Shown one piece after another: positions 42,867 to 51,362 of a DNA stretch of 64,000 bases. The notes under the pieces were generated by a model. That model was not told the origin of the DNA. It worked only from the letters and a program-made list of their open reading frames with translations, and searched no databases. Position 1 is the first letter of the stretch. Every line of letters starts with the position of its first letter. This stretch comes from Aquirufa lenticrescens (GTDB lineage: Bacteria > Bacteroidota > Bacteroidia > Cytophagales > Spirosomataceae). The stretch lies in NCBI RefSeq assembly GCF_019916085.1, contig NZ_CP049834.1, positions 279,501 through 343,500 of the forward strand. Reading direction: 5' to 3'. The position numbers were made by a program, and so were the translations under genes.

Positions 42867-43613
42867 ATGTTCACACGAATCCTACTGCTATTGTTCATTT
42901 CGGTAAGCGCTTTGGCGCAAAGTGAAGGACGTATAGAAACAGATCGCCCAGACCAGACGGAATGCCCCTTCATTGTGAAAAAGGGGTATATACAAGCAGA
43001 ATTAGGCTTCAATCGATCTACATCGGAATACCTTTTCCCTACCTCTTTATTGAAATATGGCTTAAGTAAGCGATTCGAATTGCGCTACGTCTCTGTTTTA
43101 GGGCAGGAACCAGGAAAAGAAACGCGTTTTCAAACCGAAGCGATTGGATTAAAATGGGCCTTATTTCAGCCTTCTGGAATTCAGCATTCAAGTTGGAAAC
43201 CACGAACCTCAGTCATAGTACATTATAATTGGGATCACCAAAACCGTGATTTTTCGGAGAAAAACCTACGGGGCCATTCGATAGGAGATGTCGTATTTAC
43301 CATGCAGAATGATTTCAATGAGCACTATGGAATAGGCTATAACATAGGAACAGAAATGCATTCGAACGGCTCTTTTGAAGGCATTTACCGGGTAGCTCCT
43401 AACATGTTGATTGGTAAGAAGGGCTATGCCTATGTGGAGGTTTTTGGGCGATTTCCTGCGTCAGAATTTGCGGACCATTCTTATGATGCCGGTTTTGCTT
43501 ATTATGTGAATGAGGATGTGAAATTAGATGTTTCTGCCGGCCAAAGTTTTTTGCATCCCGAAGATCATTATATCGCTGTCGGACTATCTTTTCGCTTTCG
43601 AGTTATTCGATAA
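42867..43613 (+). CDS. Outer-membrane transporter-like protein (Phenol_MetA_deg type)
   Basis: The 248-residue protein has a signal peptide and the start pattern RIETDRPDQTECPFIVKKGY, typical of the Phenol_MetA_deg/transporter family of Bacteroidota outer-membrane barrels. Amphipathic strands continue to the C-terminal aromatic-rich SFRFRV. Name and substrate are unproven. It lies 36 bases after the previous barrel gene. Confidence 0.8.
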   Translation: MFTRILLLLFISVSALAQSEGRIETDRPDQTECPFIVKKGYIQAELGFNRSTSEYLFPTSLLKYGLSKRFELRYVSVLGQEPGKETRFQTEAIGLKWALFQPSGIQHSSWKPRTSVIVHYNWDHQNRDFSEKNLRGHSIGDVVFTMQNDFNEHYGIGYNIGTEMHSNGSFEGIYRVAPNMLIGKKGYAYVEVFGRFPASEFADHSYDAGFAYYVNEDVKLDVSAGQSFLHPEDHYIAVGLSFRFRVIR

Positions 43614-43649
43614 TGCGGTCGTTGGACTAGGATTTCTTAAATTGCAGCA

Positions 43650-45026
43650 ATGAGACGGATTTTCTTTTTCTTCGGGGTCTTTTTACTCTGCTTCACGGAC
43701 TTGTGTGCTCAGGCCACCTTGCTCTTGGGTGAGAAAGCCATTACGCTGGAAGAGAATTTCTCTTTATCCTTTGTGCTCAAATCCACGAATGCCAGCGTTG
43801 AAACTCCTACCTATAAATTCCCTGAACTTCCGGGCCTTCGAAAGTTAGGTGTTTCACGTTCGAAAGCTACCGATATTCAAAACGGTGAGCCGGTTTATTC
43901 TTTCACGTTTTCTCAATATTATCAAGCTTCCGCCACAGGAACCTTACTGATTCCATCGGCTGAAATCATTGTGAATCAGCAATCGTTAAAGATGGATGGA
44001 TTTGCCCTGCAAGTCAGTGCCTCAGAACAAAAAGAGGAGGTGATAGAGGAAACTAAAGCCCAAATTGAAGAACTTTTCAAAGGACAAAACTCTGTTTTTC
44101 TAGCCCTTACCTCTACTCAGACTCAACCCTTCGTTGGTCAAGGATTTACCCTGAAATTCTCTTTGTTTATCCCGGACGATAATTCAACTCGCTATAGTTT
44201 TGACCGAAATGACATTCAAATACCTGCCCTGATTCAAAAATTGAGGCCTAAAAATTGCTGGGAAGAGAGTTTTGGACTACAAGAAGTGAAAGTTTCGAAG
44301 GTGGTTTACAAGAATAAAAAATATACGGAGTATCGCTTTTTTCAATCTTCCTATTTTGCTCTAGATGCGAAGAAGATCATCATTCCATCCTTAAGTCTTC
44401 AGCTGCTTAAAAATACAGAGAAGGTTGTTTTCAGTTCAAAACCCATCGTTATTTCCCCCAAGGAATTGCCTAATCATCCTTTGAAAGGGAAGGTACCCGT
44501 GGGGGATTTTCGCCTTGTCGAAAGCTTAACAAGAAATCAAGTGCAGACGGGTGACTCTGTCGTCTATGTGTCCAGTGTCATAGGAGATGGAAATAGTATT
44601 CTTTGGGATGCTAAATTAGTGGAGTCAGATTACTTCCTGAATTTCTCTCCTTTAGGGACTCAAAGTTCCGTTTATCCGTATGGCGACAAAATGTTAGGCA
44701 ATAAAACGGAGAAAATACTGATTATTCCATCGCAACCGGGTAAATTTGCATTGAAATCCTATTTTAATTGGATCTACTTTAACACCCGGACTGCTACATA
44801 TGATACCTTGCGTTCAGAAGCGATTTTGACCGTGAGTGGTCAACCCTCGGATCGCGAGTTGAATACGCAGTCGGAAACGATGTTGTTGTACCGAGGATTA
44901 GAGAAATTAGCCGCTGAGAGGGTGATTGGCTATCGATGGATTGATTGGAAACAGATTTTTAATGCTTTTTTAGGGCTGGTTTTACTCTGGCTTGTCATTT
45001 TGATAATTAAGGCCAAAAGAAAATAG
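43650..45026 (+). CDS. BatD-like protein
   Basis: The 458-residue protein has a signal peptide, a long beta-rich periplasmic part ([30 protein letters not shown]) and a C-terminal membrane anchor (about 437-455). This is the BatD layout, which in Bacteroidota stands in batABCDE clusters linked to oxygen tolerance. Here the bat neighbours are missing. It precedes aroC by one base. Confidence 0.82.
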   Translation: MRRIFFFFGVFLLCFTDLCAQATLLLGEKAITLEENFSLSFVLKSTNASVETPTYKFPELPGLRKLGVSRSKATDIQNGEPVYSFTFSQYYQASATGTLLIPSAEIIVNQQSLKMDGFALQVSASEQKEEVIEETKAQIEELFKGQNSVFLALTSTQTQPFVGQGFTLKFSLFIPDDNSTRYSFDRNDIQIPALIQKLRPKNCWEESFGLQEVKVSKVVYKNKKYTEYRFFQSSYFALDAKKIIIPSLSLQLLKNTEKVVFSSKPIVISPKELPNHPLKGKVPVGDFRLVESLTRNQVQTGDSVVYVSSVIGDGNSILWDAKLVESDYFLNFSPLGTQSSVYPYGDKMLGNKTEKILIIPSQPGKFALKSYFNWIYFNTRTATYDTLRSEAILTVSGQPSDRELNTQSETMLLYRGLEKLAAERVIGYRWIDWKQIFNAFLGLVLLWLVILIIKAKRK

Positions 45027-45027
45027 T

Positions 45028-46119
45028 ATGGGCAGTATATACGGTAAAATATTTCAAATTAGTACGTTCGGAGAGTCACACGGTGCTGCGGTAGGTGTGG
45101 TCGTAACGGGTTGTCCAGCGGGAGTTAATTTCGATATGGAATTCATTCAATCGGAATTAGATCGCCGCAAACCGGGTCAATCGCGTATTACAACGCAACG
45201 TAAAGAAGCGGATTCAGTGGAAGTAGTTTCCGGCGTTTTTGAAGGAAAAACGACAGGTACACCTATTGCGATGCTCGTTTGGAATGGAGACCAACGCTCG
45301 AAAGATTATTCACACATTGCAGATCAATTCCGCCCTTCCCATGCCGATTTTACCTACCAAGAAAAGTATGGAGTTCGCGATTACCGTGGAGGCGGCCGTA
45401 GCTCGGCAAGAGAAACGGTGGCGCGGGTGGCTGCAGGGGCTTTGGCCAAATTAGTATTAAAACAATTAGGCGTAAAAATTACCGCCTACGTTTCTCAAGT
45501 GGGAACTTTAAAATTAACAACGCCCGTAGAGCAACTGGATTTAGCAGTTGCAGAAACAAACGCTGTGCGTTGCCCTGATACTGCATTAGCAGAAGAAATG
45601 TTCACTTACATCGACGATATCCGCAAGCAAGGGGATTCGGTAGGGGGCGTCGTTTCTGCTTATATTACAGGCTGCCCGGTGGGTTTAGGCGAACCTGTTT
45701 TCGATAAATTGCACGCGGAATTAGGCAAAGCGATGTTAAGCATCAATGCCGTAAAAGGCTTTGAATATGGTTCTGGATTTGATGGAGTTGAACTTCGCGG
45801 ATCTCAGCACAACGATATTATTGTCAAAGACGAAGCAGGCAAAGTAAGTACAGTAACGAATCATTCAGGTGGAATTCAAGGGGGTATCTCTAATGGAGAG
45901 CCTATCTATTTTCGAGTTGGATTCAAGCCAGTGGCTACGATTATGCAAGATCAGGATAGTTTGAACAATTCTGGAGAAAAAATTGTTGTATCAGGCAAAG
46001 GTCGTCACGATCCTTGTGTGGTGCCACGCGCCGTACCTATCGTGGAGGCAATGTCAGCGATTGTATTGTTAGATTTCTATTTACGTAATCGCTTGACAAA
46101 ATTATCAGACGTTTTATGA
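45028..46119 (+). CDS. aroC: Chorismate synthase
   Basis: The 363-residue enzyme makes chorismate from EPSP using reduced FMN. Family signatures: [44 protein letters not shown] and [16 protein letters not shown]. It feeds the isochorismate synthase encoded at 26.6 kb. The stop overlaps the start of tadA as ATGA. Confidence 0.97.
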   Translation: MGSIYGKIFQISTFGESHGAAVGVVVTGCPAGVNFDMEFIQSELDRRKPGQSRITTQRKEADSVEVVSGVFEGKTTGTPIAMLVWNGDQRSKDYSHIADQFRPSHADFTYQEKYGVRDYRGGGRSSARETVARVAAGALAKLVLKQLGVKITAYVSQVGTLKLTTPVEQLDLAVAETNAVRCPDTALAEEMFTYIDDIRKQGDSVGGVVSAYITGCPVGLGEPVFDKLHAELGKAMLSINAVKGFEYGSGFDGVELRGSQHNDIIVKDEAGKVSTVTNHSGGIQGGISNGEPIYFRVGFKPVATIMQDQDSLNNSGEKIVVSGKGRHDPCVVPRAVPIVEAMSAIVLLDFYLRNRLTKLSDVL

Positions 46120-46556
46120 TTCCAAACGAGGATGAATATTATATGAGCCTCGCGCTGAAACAAGCGGAGCGGGCTTTAGAAGACGAAGAAATTCCAGTAG
46201 GTGCAGTCGTAGTTTGCCAAGGTAAAATTGTGGCAAAGGCCTACAACCAAACGGAAATTTTGACCGATGTAACGGCTCATGCAGAGATGATTGCGATTAC
46301 CTCTGCCGCCCAAACGATTGGCGCCAAATATTTGAAAGATTGCACGCTTTATGTGACTTTGGAACCTTGTCTAATGTGCGCAGGGGCCATTTATTGGTCG
46401 CAATTAGGGCGTTTAGTGTACGGTGCTTCAGAAGAGAAGCGCGGTTTTGAAAAACTAGGAACAGGCATTTTACACCCGAAGACAGAGATTGTTGGAGGGG
46501 TTTTGGCAACCGAATCAGAACAACTATTAAAGGAGTTCTTTTCGATGCGACGCTAA
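46116..46556 (+). CDS. tadA: tRNA-specific adenosine deaminase TadA
   Basis: The 146-residue zinc deaminase has H55-A-E57 (HAEMIAI) and the PCLMCAG motif with C85 and C88. It converts A34 to inosine in tRNA-Arg. The stop is followed by the periodic inverted repeat. Confidence 0.94.
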   Translation: MIPNEDEYYMSLALKQAERALEDEEIPVGAVVVCQGKIVAKAYNQTEILTDVTAHAEMIAITSAAQTIGAKYLKDCTLYVTLEPCLMCAGAIYWSQLGRLVYGASEEKRGFEKLGTGILHPKTEIVGGVLATESEQLLKEFFSMRR

Positions 46557-46559
46557 ATT

Positions 46560-46640
46560 AAATGGTAGGTGGTAAATGGTGAATGGTCAATGAAACGCCT
46601 CCATCATCCACCATTTACCATTCACCATTTACCATTTATA
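46560..46640. repeat. 7-base-periodic inverted repeat between tadA and sodA
   Basis: AATGGT-type heptads (about AAATGGT, AGGTGGT, AAATGGT, GAATGGT) on the left face ACCATTY heptads on the right. A 17-base perfect stem joins 46571-46587 to 46617-46633 with a 29-base loop, and longer imperfect pairing is possible. No poly-T follows the stem, so a simple terminator is not clear. Confidence 0.85.
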
Positions 46641-46663
46641 ACACCATTTAAATTATACTACAT

Positions 46664-47275
46664 ATGTCATTTACATTAGCCCCTTTGCCGTATGCAAATA
46701 ATGCGTTAGAACCGCATTTCGATGCATTAACGATGGAAATTCACCACGATCGTCACCATAACGCTTACGTGACGAATTTGAACGCAGCGGTAGCTGGAAC
46801 GGAGTTAGAAGGAAAGTCTTTAGAAGAATTATTCACTTCTATCTCTACCTTATCTCCTGCGGTTCGTAACAACGGTGGTGGTCACTTTAACCACGATTTA
46901 TTCTGGAATATCTTATCGCCAAACGGCGGTGGTGCTCCTGTGGGTACTTTAGCGAAAGCAATCGATGCAAAATTTGGTTCTTTTGATGCCTTCAAAGAAG
47001 AGTTCAAGAAAGCAGGTTTAACGCGTTTCGGTTCAGGCTGGGCGTGGTTAGTTGCTCAAAAAGATGGTTCGGTAGCGGTTTCAAGCACGCCTAACCAAGA
47101 CAATCCATTAATGGATGTAGCTGACGTAAAAGGCTTCCCCGTAATCGGATTAGATGTTTGGGAGCACGCTTACTATTTGAAATTCCAAAACAAGCGTCCA
47201 GATTACATCGACGCTTTCTGGAGTGTAGTTGATTGGAACAAAGCGGAAGCGCGTTACCAAGCAGCTCAGAAATAA
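46664..47275 (+). CDS. sodA: Fe/Mn superoxide dismutase
   Basis: The 203-residue protein has all four metal ligands: H27 (EIHHDRHH), H77 ([10 protein letters not shown]), D164 and H168 ([12 protein letters not shown]). The Fe or Mn preference is not fixed by sequence. It has no signal peptide and acts in the cytoplasm. An intrinsic terminator follows. Confidence 0.97.
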   Translation: MSFTLAPLPYANNALEPHFDALTMEIHHDRHHNAYVTNLNAAVAGTELEGKSLEELFTSISTLSPAVRNNGGGHFNHDLFWNILSPNGGGAPVGTLAKAIDAKFGSFDAFKEEFKKAGLTRFGSGWAWLVAQKDGSVAVSSTPNQDNPLMDVADVKGFPVIGLDVWEHAYYLKFQNKRPDYIDAFWSVVDWNKAEARYQAAQK

Positions 47276-47284
47276 TTGATTAGG

Positions 47285-47314
47285 ACGGGGGAATGAAAAT
47301 TCTCCCGTTTTTTT
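47285..47314 (+). terminator. Terminator after sodA
   Basis: A 9-base stem (arms 47285-47293 and 47300-47308, one G-T pair) with a 6-base loop is followed by six T. Confidence 0.85.
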
Positions 47315-47323
47315 CGGCTTTCT

Positions 47324-47354
47324 TTTGCAATATTGGAAGCTTTGCGTATTTTTG
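47324..47354 (+). promoter_or_regulatory. Bacteroidota consensus promoter of tRNA-His
   Basis: TTTG (47324-47327), exactly 19 bases, then TATTTTTG (47347-47354) match TTTG-N19-TAnnTTTG with no mismatch. The likely start point is just before the tRNA at 47366. Confidence 0.85.
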
Positions 47355-47365
47355 CAGTCCCAAAT

Positions 47366-47440
47366 GGCGGTTGTAGCTCACTCGGTTAGAGCACTGGTTT
47401 GTGGTACCAGGGGTAGTGGGTTCGAATCCCATCATCCGCC
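47366..47440 (+). tRNA. tRNA-His (GTG anticodon)
   Basis: The cloverleaf fits: G-1 at 47366, D arm, anticodon stem CTGGT/ACCAG around loop TTGTGGT (GTG anticodon), T arm with loop TTCGAAT, and discriminator C73 opposite G-1 as for tRNA-His. No full CCA is encoded (C-A-A follows). The acceptor stem has a T5-T68 mismatch (47371 and 47435). Confidence 0.96.
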
Positions 47441-47441
47441 C

Positions 47442-47475
47442 AAAATGCCTCAGTAGAAATACTGGGGCATTTTTT
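47442..47475 (+). terminator. Terminator after tRNA-His
   Basis: A 12-base stem (arms 47444-47455 and 47460-47471, one T-G pair) with a GAAA loop and T tract. Confidence 0.9.
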
Positions 47476-47511
47476 GTTAATTTTCTGTACATTTGTTTAG
47501 AAAATCATCGC

Positions 47512-48150
47512 ATGAATCCAGTATTTCTAAAACGTTTTCTAGTCGTATTATATGCAGCCGGATTATTCGGAATGCATTTACCTGCTACAGCTGCCTTATT
47601 TACCTCTTTGGTGCCCTTGACACTTTGGTTTACGGCCTTTATCTGTGTGGTTTATTTTCCCAAGCCTTCGTTTCAAGCGTATGTATTTTTAGGGCTATTA
47701 GCCATTGCAGCTTGGTATTTAGAGGTGCAGGGAGTGAGGACCGGTCAAATTTTCGGAGTCTACAGCTATGGGAAAACACTAGGTTTCCAATTAATCAAGG
47801 TGCCCATCACGATCGGTTTGAATTGGTTAGTTTTGGTTCTTGCGACAAGTGCATTAGTGGAAGAGTGGAATATCGCGGGGAAAATAAGTAAAGCGGCGAT
47901 AGGAGCAGGTTTGATGACTGCCTTGGATTTCTTGATAGAGCCAGTAGCGGTGCATTTTGATTTTTGGACTTGGGCTGGGGTTCAGGTGCCTGCACAAAAC
48001 TTTGTGGCTTGGTGGTTTGCCTCTTTTGTTTTTCATTTAGCCTATCAAAATACCCCCTTCCCATCCAAATCAAGCCTATTTAGATTAATTGCTGCGCTAC
48101 AATTTTTATTCTTTTTAGGGCATTGGCTACTTTTACAATTTAATTTCTAA
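47512..48150 (+). CDS. Carotenoid biosynthesis protein (CruF/DUF422 family)
   Basis: The 212-residue membrane protein has about six hydrophobic segments and the DUF422 motifs GVYSYGKTLGFQL, KVPITIGLNWLVL and ALDFLIEPVAVHFDFWTW. CruF hydrates the 1',2' bond of gamma-carotene-type end groups. The start is ATG 47512, since the longer frame runs back through the tRNA. A TACATTTG -7-like box lies at 47488-47495. The CarH-like regulator gene follows 25 bases later. Confidence 0.88.
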   Translation: MNPVFLKRFLVVLYAAGLFGMHLPATAALFTSLVPLTLWFTAFICVVYFPKPSFQAYVFLGLLAIAAWYLEVQGVRTGQIFGVYSYGKTLGFQLIKVPITIGLNWLVLVLATSALVEEWNIAGKISKAAIGAGLMTALDFLIEPVAVHFDFWTWAGVQVPAQNFVAWWFASFVFHLAYQNTPFPSKSSLFRLIAALQFLFFLGHWLLLQFNF

Positions 48151-48175
48151 ACATTTTCTGAACTCGGGTGTTACG

Positions 48176-49063
48176 ATGAAGATGAATGTATATTCAATTA
48201 AGGATTTAGAGAATTTCAGTGGTATCAAGGCCCATACCATCCGTATTTGGGAGCAGCGTTACCATTTGCTTAATCCAGTTCGAACGGAGACAGGTATTCG
48301 TACCTATTCTGACATCGATTTAAAGCGTATTTTAAATATTGCGACCCTTCAAAACAAGGGTGGAATCAAAATTTCCAAGATCGCCGAATTAACGGAATCT
48401 GAAATTTCAGAGAAAATCCTTCAGCTTTCAGGTGGCGAATTAGATTATCCGGAGCATATTCAAGCCATTACGGTGGCTATGATGGACTTGGATGAGTACC
48501 GTTTCCAAGTATTGGCGAAAACGATAACGGACGCATATGGTTTTGAGAACTTTATGCTGAAGGTGATTTATCCGTTTTTAACCCGATTAGGCACTTTATG
48601 GCTTTCCGGTTCGGTAGGGCCCGCTCAGGAGCACTTTATTACCCATTTAATTCGTCAAAAAATCATTGCCGCCATAGACTCTCAAATGGCGAAACCTAAA
48701 CCGGATGCAAAGAAGTTCTTGTTGTATCTTCCAGAAGGGGAATTACATGAAATTGGTTTGCTTTTTGCGAGTTATTTAATTCGTGCCCGCCAGCATTCTG
48801 CGGTCTATTTAGGTCAATCGCTTCCTTTTGATGAATTGTGTTTGGCCTACGAAATACATCAACCAGATTATGTATTCAGTGTATTTACGACTGAACCGTC
48901 TCAGGATATTTTACCCGCTTATGTCGCTGAATTAGACAAGATGCTTCCTGATGCGAAAATTATGTTGACTGGATACAACGTGTTGCATTCTGCAGAACCA
49001 GTTCCGGCGCGCATTCAGCTGATTGGTGATTTCACTACCTTAATCGAGGTAATTGAATCCTAA
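48176..49063 (+). CDS. MerR family regulator with B12-binding domain (CarH/LitR-like)
   Basis: The 295-residue protein has an N-terminal MerR winged helix (YSIKDLENFSGIKAHTIRIWEQRY) and a C-terminal B12-binding module. It keeps the CarH sensor motifs: Wx9EH (W142, E152, H153) and ExHxxG (E189, H191, G194) for the lower cobalt ligand. The usual GG loop reads LTGYNV here, so binding needs proof. CarH proteins are light sensors that release DNA when light breaks adenosylcobalamin, and often control carotenoid genes. The CruF gene directly upstream fits that. Confidence 0.85.
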   Translation: MKMNVYSIKDLENFSGIKAHTIRIWEQRYHLLNPVRTETGIRTYSDIDLKRILNIATLQNKGGIKISKIAELTESEISEKILQLSGGELDYPEHIQAITVAMMDLDEYRFQVLAKTITDAYGFENFMLKVIYPFLTRLGTLWLSGSVGPAQEHFITHLIRQKIIAAIDSQMAKPKPDAKKFLLYLPEGELHEIGLLFASYLIRARQHSAVYLGQSLPFDELCLAYEIHQPDYVFSVFTTEPSQDILPAYVAELDKMLPDAKIMLTGYNVLHSAEPVPARIQLIGDFTTLIEVIES

Positions 49064-50121
49064 CTGAAGTTAGGATCTAGCTTCGTTGCATCTTCCACAA
49101 ATTGCTTTACTTGCTGCTCCTGGTCTTTAGGGCAAATCATTAATACATTTCCGTGTTCCGCTACGATATAATTCGATAAGCCGTGAATGACCACTAATTT
49201 ATCTTTAGGGGCTTTGATGATGCAATCTTTGGTTTCATAAAGCATCACGTTCGCATCCACCGCATTTTGGAGTTCATCCTTTTCGTTAATCTCGTGCAAG
49301 GATTTCCAAGTGCCTAAGTCCGACCAGCCTATATCGGCTAAAATAACTTTCACATCGCGCGCTTTTTCCATTACTCCATTATCCATCGAGATGCTTTTGC
49401 AAACCGCATATACTTTGCGAATGAATTCAGGCTCTTCTTCGGTATAATAGAAGGCACGTCCTTCTTCGAACTGTTCCGCAAGGCGTGAAAGGTGCTTAGT
49501 TAATTCGTGCTTGAAAGTAGGAATGGAGAAAACGAAAAGGCCAGCGTTCCATACGTAGTCCCCGCTCTCTAAAAATGCCTCGGCTAATTCTAAATTGGGT
49601 TTCTCCGTGAAGGTCTTTACGGTTTTTGCCGTTTCCGCTGATTCTTGGTATTGGATGTATCCGTAACCCGTGTCTGGGCGCGTAGGTACAATTCCTAACG
49701 TAACTAATACCGGTTCTTTGGCCGCTTCTAGCGCTTCATTAACCCGTGCTTTAAAGGCCTCCTCTTTTAAAATGACATGATCTGCAGGAGCTACGATCAT
49801 CTTTGCTTTTGGATGCTTTTTACTGATCTTGTAGGCCGCATAAGCGATGCAAGGAGCTGTATTTTTGCGATTAGGCTCTTTTAGGATTTGATCCGGGCTC
49901 AAGAAAGGTAATTGCTCTTGCACGATACCTGCGAATTCCTCGCTGGTAACCACGTACATATTTTCTGGAGCTACAATTCCCTCAAAGCGTTCAGCGGTTT
50001 GCTGAAGCATGGTTTTTCCCACGCCTAAAACGTCGTGAAATTGTTTCGGATAATTACTTCTGGAGATGGGCCAAAACCGGGTTCCGATTCCTCCCGCCAT
50101 AATGACAAGGCAATTAGGCAT
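49060..50121 (-). CDS. manC: Mannose-1-phosphate guanylyltransferase
   Basis: The 353-residue nucleotidyltransferase has MAGGIGTRFWPISR (9-22) with the P-loop-like GTP site, FTEKPNLELA near 160-170, and WNAGLFVF. It makes GDP-mannose for glycans. It is the short form without a phosphomannose isomerase domain. It lies 4 bases after the DUF3089 gene. The stop shares CTAA with the CarH-like gene. Confidence 0.94.
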   Translation of the reverse strand: MPNCLVIMAGGIGTRFWPISRSNYPKQFHDVLGVGKTMLQQTAERFEGIVAPENMYVVTSEEFAGIVQEQLPFLSPDQILKEPNRKNTAPCIAYAAYKISKKHPKAKMIVAPADHVILKEEAFKARVNEALEAAKEPVLVTLGIVPTRPDTGYGYIQYQESAETAKTVKTFTEKPNLELAEAFLESGDYVWNAGLFVFSIPTFKHELTKHLSRLAEQFEEGRAFYYTEEEPEFIRKVYAVCKSISMDNGVMEKARDVKVILADIGWSDLGTWKSLHEINEKDELQNAVDANVMLYETKDCIIKAPKDKLVVIHGLSNYIVAEHGNVLMICPKDQEQQVKQFVEDATKLDPNFS

Positions 50122-50125
50122 AGTG

Positions 50126-51154
50126 TTATTTTTGGCTAAGAAACGTTTGTACTCGTTGCACAGCGTTTTCTCTAATATTTTGGTAAAATAAATTAATGTC
50201 AGCCTTGTGCCAGTTTTTCAACTTCACAAAAGCGCGACCAGGAACATACGGGGTATTCGTCCACAAGACTCCCAAATGGTTTTGGGCATCTGCAAACTCT
50301 TTTACATATTTAAATCCATAGGATACACCACCGATATTCTTTTCTTTCGAGGCAAAATTCTCATCCGTAGACCACGTTAATGGATTAACGGAAGCTAATT
50401 CAGTCACCGTACCTGGATGCCAAGGGGGTAAATAACCTTGCAAAAAGGACGTGTAGGCTACGAAACATCCCGTTTGAGTAGGGGAAGTACAAACGGGAAT
50501 GTTTGTGAAGGTATTTTTAGGAGTCGCGATTCCGATGATATAAGCTGCCACCAGTTGCTTTCCTAATTCTTTCCCGTCAAAATACTCTTTCATCAAACGC
50601 GTAGCGTGTACCGTACCTTGGCTGTGGCTAGCGATGATAATCGGTCTCCCTTTGTTTTCATGTGCTAAATAATAGTCGAAGGCTCTTTTCACATCGGAAT
50701 AGGCTAAGTCCAAGGCAGCTTCTTTATCTTCTTTATACTGGGTGACAAAAGCTTGGTAATGTGCCTGGCGGTAACGGGGTGCGAAAATTCGCCCGGCAGC
50801 ATTAAAGGCAGTAGCTTGATTCAAAATCGTTGAACTGTCCGTGCGCGTATTCAAGGCTTGATCTGTCATCGAAGCATTCCAAACATATTCGTTTTCTGGT
50901 TTATAGGTAAATATGGTGGGGTGAATGAAGAAGACATCGGCTTTGGCAGTCGCCTGTTCATCTTTTAATGAGGACTTGCGTGGTACTAAATCCGCCGCGT
51001 CATAGCGAGAAGGTAAAGCTGACCAAGCGGCTGGGTCTGCATAATCCATAGGCGCCGGTTGGGGAGCGTCTTTCCATCTGGTGCTCAGTACATAAGGCGT
51101 TTGACTTGCGCAAGCGCTGAGGAAAATGACACACAAAAAGACAAGAGCTCTCAT
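50126..51154 (-). CDS. DUF3089 lipoprotein (alpha/beta-hydrolase-like)
   Basis: The 342-residue protein has a lipobox (LSACA, Cys15) and a DUF3089 core with the nucleophile elbow ASHSQGT near 177-183. DUF3089 proteins resemble alpha/beta hydrolases; substrates are unknown. A further conserved part runs through FFIHPTIF near 74-82. It starts a two-gene unit with manC and has a promoter-like site upstream. Confidence 0.86.
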   Translation of the reverse strand: MRALVFLCVIFLSACASQTPYVLSTRWKDAPQPAPMDYADPAAWSALPSRYDAADLVPRKSSLKDEQATAKADVFFIHPTIFTYKPENEYVWNASMTDQALNTRTDSSTILNQATAFNAAGRIFAPRYRQAHYQAFVTQYKEDKEAALDLAYSDVKRAFDYYLAHENKGRPIIIASHSQGTVHATRLMKEYFDGKELGKQLVAAYIIGIATPKNTFTNIPVCTSPTQTGCFVAYTSFLQGYLPPWHPGTVTELASVNPLTWSTDENFASKEKNIGGVSYGFKYVKEFADAQNHLGVLWTNTPYVPGRAFVKLKNWHKADINLFYQNIRENAVQRVQTFLSQK

Positions 51155-51170
51155 AGGCTTAATTTATATG

Positions 51171-51201
51171 CAAAGCTAGTAGTTTAATCCTCCTTTTTAA
51201 A
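51171..51201 (-). promoter_or_regulatory. Putative promoter of the DUF3089-manC unit
   Basis: On the minus strand TTTA (complement of 51198-51201), a 19-base spacer and TAGCTTTG (complement of 51171-51178). One mismatch to consensus. The rest of 51155-51362 is AT-rich and holds a TATTTTTG box at 51307-51314 facing the TonB gene. Confidence 0.5.
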
Positions 51202-51362
51202 ATAAAATGATTGAGCGGTAATACGAGATTATAAACGATTAAATTATTTTCCGAAAAATTAGTAATTTTTTAATACTAACATAGTGGTGAATAATGAAAT
51301 CTTCTTTATTTTTGTTGTAATTCGAGTATCCAAAACAAATTGTGTCATTAAAAACACCCATT

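Noticed and set aside
46560-46640. CRISPR array
   Set aside because: The repeats are seven-base heptads with no spacers and no cas genes; the structure is a periodic inverted repeat.
47493-47891. 132-codon plus-strand frame overlapping cruF
   Set aside because: It is out of frame with the DUF422 protein and shows no hydrophobic pattern or family match.
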